Positions 56,936 through 64,000 of a DNA stretch of 64,000 nt are shown here, piece after piece. Below the pieces are notes generated by a model. It did no database searches and was not told the origin of the DNA. It was given only the letters and a program-made list of their open reading frames with translations. The position numbers were made by a program, and so were the translations under genes. Source of the stretch: Dipylidium caninum (taxonomy: Eukaryota; Platyhelminthes; Cestoda; Cyclophyllidea; Dipylidiidae); the NCBI GenBank assembly GCA_017562135.1, contig QEYB01000991.1:62001-126000 (forward strand), given 5' to 3'. Each line of letters starts with the position of its first letter. The first letter of the stretch is position 1.

Positions 56936-59817
56936 TTAGATGGAGCAACCGGCTAAAAAATTCGAGAGGCTTCTCTCATTTGGGGGACGTTTCTGGCTCT
57001 CTGCCCCAGCAACAAACACTCGTCCCTTCTCCAACACACCCAAATCAGCCGCCCTTGGGGAAAAGGCGACGAGGTTGTGGGGAGACGAGGGTTCCTTCGG
57101 GGTCCCTGCGCCCGTGGAAGTCGGTGTTCCCGACAGGCGCCTGCGACCTGGCCGAAGTGAGCGGAGACGCCTGGTGGGTCGCGAGCAACTGTCACCCTCT
57201 TGTGACAACGTCAAGTTCACATGAGGTGGACGGACGCTGCGAAGGATGTGGCCATTTCGTGAATCAGAACTTTGCTTTATTTCTGGCTCACATTTTTTGG
57301 TTTACAGTTTCAAAACTGAGTGTGTTGGTCGCCCCACGGGCGGTGTATTTTACTCCGAAGTAGGATTATGGTGAAAAGAAAGGTTACACTTCCAGTTTGT
57401 AAAAAAAGAAGCTATTAAAAGTGGAGACAAGACGAACTGAGGCAAAAGAGAGGGAAAACATAAGGATTAAACGCTCAAGAGGGGAGAGAATTAATTGGGC
57501 AAATTAGGGGACAAAGACTAATACACGTGAGCACTCGAGTGTTTTTTTTCCAAAGCCAAAAAACAAACAGTAAAAATTTCGGGAGCTCAGGAGGAGAGTG
57601 GGGGGACACGCAAAGGGTGCAGACACTCGTTTTAGGCGACTAAGTGGCGGCCCTGACAAGGACGTCTGCGAGGCCGCGCAGAGCCCGCCGACAGCCAGCG
57701 GATCGAGCTGGGAGTGCGCAAACATGACCGGCGTGTTTGTTCTGCTCGAGGCGCGGATCGACTGTTGGCAGCAGTGACACCCGCACGGACACTCCCGCCG
57801 CGAAGCGACGGTCGACGAGGCGCTGGCGAATGTCAGCGAGCTTCGCGCCATCTGTCGGCCGGTGGCGAAGACCGGCCAGCGCAAATAAAGCCCAGCCGGG
57901 CTCGCCAGTGGGCGGAGCAGATCGGAAGGGGCAGACCTGGCCGCCGAGCTCCAAAATTGCGTGTGCACTCGCAGTGATGGCCAAATATGCGTCGAGGTGG
58001 AATTATTCACAAGGCCATCAGACGCCGATTAATGCCTATAGGCGGAAACGGGGGTGAGACGCGACAAAATTCCCTCGCAGACATGTCTGCCTGCTTTCCG
58101 TCGCGTCTTCAAGGTCACTTCCTGACGGAGAGGAAGGAGAGTTGGAACCAAGTGTTAAGACAATCATGCGCAGCGGGGATTTGCGTCCAAAAGGGGGAGT
58201 GGAATGAGGGTTGATGGGTGAAACGAACACACTCAGCGCCTCAGGCAGGCGTCAGCTCTGAGTACAATGGGTGAATGAATTAGGAAAAGTGCTGAATGGT
58301 CTCCTCCTCACTTGAGCCGAAAGAAAAGAACGCGCCTCCCGATTAACAATGGAGGGCCTTTTTTCGGACCTTCTAAATCCAAAAGTGGAATATTCACCCT
58401 CCATTCCGCGTCTCGGTGAATAGCCTTGGAGAAGACGGGAAGAAATAGAGCAGACTGGGGATGGGGAGAAGCAGCTACCGGGGAGATTGAGGGAACAACT
58501 TGACTGTGGGTCGCCCAAATCAAATGTTAGGAGGACCACGGAGGCAGAGGCGGAGACGGCGCGGGACTTGTGGCTGTAGATGTGGCATGGCTTTGGAAAG
58601 GTAACAAAAAAGAAGACAACTTTCCTCGATTTTCAGTAGGTCGCAGGAGTCACGCAAATGGGGAAAGTCCTGCGGACATAATTCGCCACCTTCCACCGAG
58701 GACGCTGCTGACTAGCGGTCTTTCCAGGTAGACTTCGAGGCGAAATCAAGCGCTTGCGTAGGGCTTCATACGGCGACGAAGGACAGTTCTTTTACAGAGC
58801 GGAGACTCCCCTCTGCAACGACCTTATCCCGAAGGCCAATTTCCATGTTCTCCGGCTTCCGTCGACCTTCGGGAAGGCGGTGTCGGCCATCAGTTCCACA
58901 AGATAGGCCTGTACTCCCCCGACTCCTTGTACGCAAGTCCGACTGACGCGTCTTTTAAGGCGGTACGGCGTTGCTGAGGTGCTGCTGGTTTGCTCAACTC
59001 CCGAAGGCACTTCTTCCAAAAAAGTTGAACTGCGGTTGCGCATTTGTCTGTTTCTAACAGTATCCAAATGTCTAGTCGCAAGGTGACGGGAGAAAAGTGG
59101 CAGAAATTTGTATGGGAGGTGTTTACTCGGGACTACGCAGAGTCAGAAGGCGTGCCGACCTCCTATTCCAACCGGAGGTTCCACTGGACGTCGAGTGTTT
59201 GTGCCACTCAGCGAATTCCCCTCGCGTTTGCGAGGTGTCGTCGCGGATGGACCACGGCCCGGCAGCAGACAACGAGGGTTACCGGCAAAATCCGCAGACA
59301 TCAACTCGTTGCACTGACGCAGATCGAGGAAATCGCACACTTTTCAGCTTTCCCTCCCCAAGGGTGGACAGTGAAGCCACCGCGCAACGACTTCGGGGCC
59401 AGACTCGGGTGCGCTGCCCAAGTGGCCATTCAGGCGTTGAAGGATAAAATCCTCTTTCCACATGCAAATTTGACATACTTTAACGTCAAATCACCAGAAA
59501 GGGACCTCTAATTGTTCACTCACCATCCCGTTTGCAACATGCAACTGTTTAATCAAGTTGCACAAATCGCCGGAAGTGTCCATTTTCAGACGAAGGTCCT
59601 ACAACGTCGCAGGTCTGTGGCCGAACTTGCCAGTGCCATCAACTGAAATGGGCACTAACCTCAGGCAAACCAGATTGGCCAGTCACACTGCGGTGCCAAA
59701 ACCAGCCACAGGGTGACCGCACTCGCCCACTTCAAGTGGGAGACCCACCTCCGTCGTCTCTTGCCCACGCAACAGTGGAAGACGCCGAATTCCTCCCGCC
59801 CCCCCGTGGCATACACC
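56936..59817. other. Intergenic region between mariner copies 2 and 3
   Basis: About 2.9 kb, GC-rich. An open frame of 155 codons at 59044-59511 shows no domain and is probably chance. No other feature seen. Confidence 0.5.
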
Positions 59818-59820
59818 ATA

Positions 59821-59840
59821 AGGTTGGAAACTATGAATCG
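59821..59840 (+). repeat. Left terminal inverted repeat of mariner copy 3
   Basis: AGGTTGGAAACTATGAATCG, preceded by ATA; it resembles known mariner ends of the TTAGGTTGG type and is the inverse of 61042-61061. Confidence 0.65.
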
Positions 59841-61041
59841 AGCCTTGAATGTAAACACAAAACAAGAAGGGCAGTTTATTCTGCCTTATTCATTACATTC
59901 AGTGGAAATAGCTTCCATTGGTATCTACGACTTTCTGCCAACGATTGGGCAAGTCACATATGCCCATTCGGAAAAAGCATTTATTTCTAGAATTAATGAG
60001 CGATTCAAAGTCCTTCAGTAGTATATTTTTGTTATTGTTGCATTTTCCCTTAAAAAAACTCTTAATCCCAAAAAAGACGTTAGTCGGTCGGCGAATAGAG
60101 AGGATGTGGCAAAATTTGAGCTGTCAACAGTGGTCGAAGCTTAATGTGGTCGTCGTGCGTTACCAAGCGACGATAATGCGCCGCGCCGATTGAAGGATGC
60201 TGGGTATTTTTCCCCAAAAATTTCTTCCCACGCACAACATCAGCTTCACCACAATGGGCCGCCGCTGTCGTTCTGGTTTCGCCTGGTCGTAGGAAGGAAT
60301 GACGGATGATCGCTTCTTCGGCATTCCACCAGGATGAAAGTTCGACTGGAGAATGTGTTTGAGGGCTGGTTTCTTACCCACCCACTTGTTCAATCGTTTT
60401 CCATTGTCACACACACAATCCTCTTTTCCCTACAAGTGATGATTTGGTGCAAAAACGGCGAAAATCGTGTATTGCGAGGCAACAAAGACGCGCACTTGCT
60501 CCTGCGCTGCCTCGACTATCCGCAATTGCGTCAGTTCGTCCAACTTATTTGCTTTACCACTTATTGTCCGCGGATGCTTTAGCAGTTGTAGCCACACGGC
60601 TGGTTTCTCGTTAGTTGAGGCTCAAGTTCACAAGTGGTTCGGTGTGTGAATCGGATTCCACATCGTCCTTAAGTCTCCCTCGTCATCCACACGGGCAGGT
60701 GGTCTTCCTCGACACTCAGTGACGATATTCCAATTGCCAAAACGACATTCTTAGAACCAACATCAGAGGTTTTTTATAAATGGATCCATGCCAAAATGCC
60801 TCACTAGTGTTTATCAAGGATTGTTCAGCTGTCCTATGATTCACTCTGAACTCGTACAAGAAAGGTAAATTGAAATCGCGTTTTGTTTCCGTCTGGCTTC
60901 AGCGAAAATACGATAAAAGTGGGATAGAAAGATGGAAAAATCTTATTGGAATGAGTAAGAACATCATAAAAACTTATAAATAAAAATGTCGAGTGCATCT
61001 TTCTCACTTGCACCCGAACACGAGGAACATAAAAACACCGG

Positions 61042-61061
61042 TTTCATAGTTCCCAATCCAA
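61042..61061 (-). repeat. Right terminal inverted repeat of mariner copy 3
   Basis: Read on the minus strand it is TGGATTGGGAACTATGAAA, the partner of the left repeat with four mismatches, followed by TA. Confidence 0.65.
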
Positions 61062-61250
61062 TAACTATTACCAAACTAAGAGTTCCACCCAGAGGGGAAT
61101 AGAGGTGCGATTGGAAGGCAAGGAACACTAGAAAAAGGACTTTACTTCTGAACACCGAGTTGGATAGAAAAGAGAGCACACGTGGCAGATAATAAAAAGA
61201 GAGGGTTCCACTAACGAGGGAGGAGTTGTCGGGAGACTGTCCAGTCCGGC

Positions 61251-61361
61251 CTAACTGTTGCACTCCTTCATAAGGCGCTCAATGAGGCGGTCGTTGGCCA
61301 GGAGGTACATCATGTCCGCCATCGTCTGCTCGATTTCGGCGCTATCGCGTCGTGCCGACAT
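61251..61361 (-). CDS. ash2l: ash2l terminal exon: DPY30-binding helix
   Basis: The acceptor is ccctccccctcgccag, in phase 0 with a strong pyrimidine tract. It encodes 36 residues to TAG at 61253-61251. The start MS and the helix [13 protein letters not shown] correspond to PMS...VEHTLADVLYHVE of vertebrate ASH2L, the segment that binds the DPY30 dimer. The tail after it is unrelated to the vertebrate sequence. Confidence 0.85.
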   Translation of the reverse strand: MSARRDSAEIEQTMADMMYLLANDRLIERLMKECNS

Positions 61362-63838
61362 CTGGCGAGGGGGAGGGGAAAAAGAGGGCGTCGTCAACGC
61401 ACCAGCGCAGCGAGGGCGATGCAAACCGCTACATCGCAAACGACTCAACAGTTGCCACTGACTTAGAGGCGGCGCGACAGGTAAACGGCCGTCAGTGCAC
61501 ATGACACTTATACCAGAAAAGGAGGTGGGTTGGGCCACTGTCAACTTAAAGGCAGAAATCCTGCCCCACGGGTAACAAAGGCAAGTAAACAATCGGGTCA
61601 TCAAATTCGCCTCATGCGCCAGTCTTCACGAGGCCTGCTATTTTTCAGTGATGGAGTCGTGAGCGTCTCTGGGGACCTGCTTAAAGCCAGAACACAATAG
61701 CGAAATCTGGACCGCGGAAATCCCTCTCGAACAAACGCGGTCTGCAGTTTTTTGGAGATGTTTCCCCTGTCATCTCATCGCCAAATGCTCGTATTCCTAT
61801 TCACACACACACACACACACACACTTGGAATGTTTACAAGGGAAAAACACCGGCGAGCGCCTCGATGATCACAAATTGGGTCGTGCGAAACGAAAATATC
61901 GAGGACCACAAAAGAATGCACCACCAGGTACTCGAGGACTGCAGTCTCCAAGTTATCGTAATATGAAGGCGAACATTAAATAAACAGCCTTAGCGAAAAG
62001 AAACTAAATGTTAAACAAGAGATGGTGAAAAAAGGCGGCGGAAGGACACACCGACGGGAGGAGCTTTGTGCCACTTTTAAGCTGCTGAGCACACCTTGGG
62101 AACAACATCCGTGGGAAACAAAATATTACAATGAGAAGGTGGGAAGCAGAACTTGCCGGCAACCAGTTCTCCCATTCGAGAGGCGGGTACTTGAAGTCGG
62201 GCCCGAAGTTGACGGACACCGTGGCCGATTTGTAGATGGAAATGGCCGGGTAGTAGGCTCCCGCGTAGATGTCCCGAAAGGCCACGCCAAGACACTCGCC
62301 GTTGCGGTAGAAGACAATCTGAAAGCGATTCGCGATAAGGAAATAGCAAAAGACGCAGAGGATTAAGCCAAACCTCCTGCTGCATTACGAGAGAGAATAT
62401 TCATCCACACTTGAGATTTACCAGGCTTCCGGTCTTAATTATGCCCCGACAGGTTGATTCATGAAGAACTGATGCATATTTTTATGAGTCTGCAATCGAC
62501 GCCGAGCTCAAAGACTACAATGATTTTTTCACTTGCGTTTAATGTGTTGTGCTACAAGTTGAAAACCAAACAGAAGGCCGAAGAGCGGCAATTGTGGCCG
62601 CATATTGAGTGGTCGAAAGGAAATGGACAAAGAAAGACAAGGTACCTTGCTGCCCGGCAAAGGCTGCAGTTGTTTCTCCAGGGCCTGCGGGTCACCCTTC
62701 TCCTCGAAATAGTAGCAATTGCGGAACTTGATCAGGGGCTACAAAGGAACGCAGAATGGGAAAGGTCAACCGCGGCACACAAACAGTTGAGGCAGAAGGC
62801 ACGAGAGCCGCTATCCCACGACCTTGTCAAAAATGCCAAATTTACGACGGTTGGACACCATAACGCAACTCTTTTGAATGAGGGGATAGTGTGAAAAAAA
62901 AGCACACTCGAGCGTTAGGTAAAGGTTGGCCTTGAAGGAAACGGGCTTGTTTCCAGAGCGGCCTAAAAACCAAGCCCCGGGAGGACCGAGGACAGGTGGG
63001 TATGATAAACACTTGACTTTGGGATTTCGCAACCCTTCGAGCCCCCTCTGACATGCCAAAAGGACTCCCTTTGAGGTGACACGAGGCCCAGTCTTTAGGG
63101 CGGGTCGGTTAACGCCAACTCAAGTGAGAATCAACGTCGTGTACTCTTGTCACAATCGAGAGGATACACTGAGGAGAGCGCCGAAAAACACAGAAGTATG
63201 CGGCAGAAAGATTGTTTGTTATACGCGGCTCATTAGTCCTTCGCTATTCAATTTGCGCGGAACAGACATGAGTTCTGGCGATGCTAGCTGAAACGCCTAA
63301 GAAAAGCTGCCACTAAAGCTGAATGACTTTCGCGGAATGATGGTTTGAGTATTAAAAGGATGAGAGAAAAATGATGAAGTGCGTTTGCTGGGGATGATGG
63401 AGGCGCGTTTGAAGGGTTATTTATGAGGGGAAGAAAGGGCTCTTGATAAATATTATACGCTTTAACTCCCTCATGAGTAGGAAGTTAATCTATTTTTAAA
63501 GTAAGGTAAGAGGAGAGAAGGTACCCGGTCTTTGTAAGTTTCCGGAAGGTAGTTGATCAGCGGAACTTCCGCCGAGGGTTTCACCTTAACGAAGTCGCTC
63601 TTCGGCCCTGACTTGCCGTGTTTGACGGGACCTGGCATTAGGGGATGGACACTGGCGCTGGAAGGAATCATGTCAGCGGAGGCTACCTTGGGCAGATGGA
63701 TGAGGCAACCGATCACGTCGTCTTTGGTGTAACCAAAGTCGGCGTAGTGTTTGCCTCGAGAATTGTGAAACACTGTTCCCAGACGTGATCGCCAGGAATA
63801 GCTGAATTTGTCGTAGCCACAGGGTGCTTGTAAGTTCC
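61251..63838 (-). CDS. ash2l: ASH2L homologue (COMPASS/MLL complex), C-terminal half
   Basis: Minus-strand exons 63838-63525, 62738-62646, 62318-62157 and 61361-61251 encode the last 225 residues; the N-terminal part is right of the window. Expected role: WRAD-module subunit that, with RBBP5, stimulates histone H3K4 methylation by MLL/SET1 enzymes in the nucleus. Seen: the SPRY core [20 protein letters not shown] and [22 protein letters not shown], a non-conserved basic/Ser/Pro insert of about 45 residues, then [37 protein letters not shown] and [20 protein letters not shown]. The final exon gives a divergent DPY30-binding helix ([20 protein letters not shown]). Every junction after the first is phase 0. 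The last intron has a GC donor. Identity as ASH2L is firm; the end is shorter and more divergent than in vertebrates. Confidence 0.92.
61362..62156 (-). other. ash2l: ash2l last intron with GC-AG ends
   Basis: The intron starts gcaagt and ends cgccag, 795 bases. The donor is otherwise a good consensus, as is usual for GC donors. It contains a (CA)n microsatellite at 61802-61824. Confidence 0.7.
61802..61824. repeat. (CA)n microsatellite
   Basis: Eleven perfect CA units in the last ash2l intron. Confidence 0.9.
62157..62318 (-). CDS. ash2l: ash2l exon: end of SPRY domain
   Basis: The acceptor is gctttcag in phase 0. It encodes [20 protein letters not shown] and [20 protein letters not shown], then FKYPP. 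The reading frame continues past the splice site, but the homology stops there. A GC donor (gcaagt) in phase 0 after LP joins the next exon to give LPMS, matching RPMS in vertebrates. Confidence 0.88.
62319..62645 (-). other. ash2l: ash2l intron, phase 0
   Basis: GT-AG intron of 327 bases; no other feature seen. Confidence 0.8.
62646..62738 (-). CDS. ash2l: ash2l exon: short SPRY exon
   Basis: A 31-codon exon with acceptor cctttgtag and donor gtacct, phase 0 on both sides. It encodes [20 protein letters not shown], matching ALIKFKSYLYFEEKD-type sequence of other ASH2L proteins. Confidence 0.9.
62739..63524 (-). other. ash2l: ash2l intron, phase 0
   Basis: GT-AG intron of 786 bases. Nothing else is supported in it. 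Confidence 0.8.
63525..63838 (-). CDS. ash2l: ash2l exon: first half of SPRY domain
   Basis: The acceptor is accaattcag, entering in phase 1 within the Gly of GNLQAP; the donor is gtacct in phase 0 after TYKDR. It contains [12 protein letters not shown], the ASH2L-specific SPRY start, and the lineage-specific insert ([20 protein letters not shown]). Confidence 0.92.
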
Positions 63839-64000
63839 CTGAATTGGTATCAGTCCACAAAACTTATTGTTTATACTGGCTATCAAATAGGCGGAGTGGA
63901 AAAATTTTCACTAAGCGTTAAGAAAAGCTGGAGTTGAATAGACTAAACGACTAAAACGTATTATGAGAAGGAAAAGGGAAAGATATAAATCAATGAGAAG
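63839..64000 (-). other. ash2l: Part of an ash2l intron at the window edge
   Basis: AT-rich sequence upstream (on the coding strand) of the first visible ash2l exon, ending in its acceptor. The preceding exon is outside the window. Confidence 0.6.

Larger units (their letters stand above)
59818..61064 (-). mobile_element. Decayed mariner transposon with terminal inverted repeats, copy 3
   Basis: A transposase relic on the minus strand lies between two imperfect inverted repeats: 59821-59838 (aggttggaaactatgaa) and 61042-61061 (tttcatagttcccaatcca), about 15 of 19 positions matching. TA-containing sequence flanks each end, as expected for mariner insertion. Frame-shifted blocks in order: RGRPPARVDDEG, FLHQIIT (before the GDEKW position), FLRPGET, ILPHPLYSP (matching VLPHPPYSPD) and FFRMGICDLPNRWQKVV (matching the C-terminal LPERWQKV block). 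Stops and frameshifts are several. It is a different subfamily from copies 1 and 2 and ends 187 bases from the ASH2L stop codon. Confidence 0.8.

Noticed and set aside
59044..59511. Open frame of 155 codons upstream of mariner copy 3
   Set aside because: No recognisable motif. It may be older transposon debris, but no mariner block could be matched within it.

Overview
This is eukaryotic nuclear DNA: the genes are split by GT-AG introns (and one GC-AG intron), intergenic space is long and rich in microsatellites, and there are decayed mariner-type transposons. The kind of organism is an inference. Divergent but recognisable animal regulatory genes, plus a very short neuropeptide precursor with RL-amide peptides, suggest an invertebrate, most likely a flatworm and perhaps a tapeworm. 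No ribosomal RNA, tRNA, CRISPR or prokaryotic feature was seen.

Layout. (1) 1130-15301, plus strand: the 3' six exons (468 residues plus stop) of a PH-RhoGAP-coiled-coil gene of the ARHGAP22/24/25 (FilGAP) type. Its 5' end lies left of the window. All five splice junctions agree in phase. (2) 26465-23176, minus strand: a complete six-exon gene for a 741-residue C2H2 zinc-finger transcription factor, with three N-terminal fingers, two central fingers and a C-terminal finger pair resembling the dimerisation fingers of Ikaros/Hunchback proteins. (3) 48928-48653, minus strand: a single-exon 91-residue neuropeptide precursor with a signal peptide, dibasic cleavage sites and two predicted RL-amides. 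(4) 63838-61251, minus strand: the last four exons (225 residues) of an ASH2L homologue, the SPRY subunit of COMPASS/MLL histone H3K4 methyltransferases. Its final intron appears to use a GC donor.

Between the genes lie three dead mariner-like elements: 38640-39830 (plus), 55770-56935 (minus, related to the first) and 59818-61064 (minus, a different subfamily with both terminal inverted repeats recognisable). The roughly 22 kb between the zinc-finger gene and the neuropeptide gene contains no gene I can support. It is GC-rich, full of dinucleotide, trinucleotide and longer simple repeats, and has strong purine/pyrimidine strand asymmetry around 32.2-34.5 kb. An AT-rich island interrupts it at about 41.6-45.2 kb.

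The four genes are not an operon or a pathway. They are a cytoskeletal GTPase regulator, a transcription factor, a secreted signal and a chromatin-complex subunit that happen to be neighbours. The best candidates for something undescribed are the neuropeptide precursor, a possible in-frame cassette exon inside the RhoGAP domain (9759-9893), and the noncoding DNA around the zinc-finger gene.
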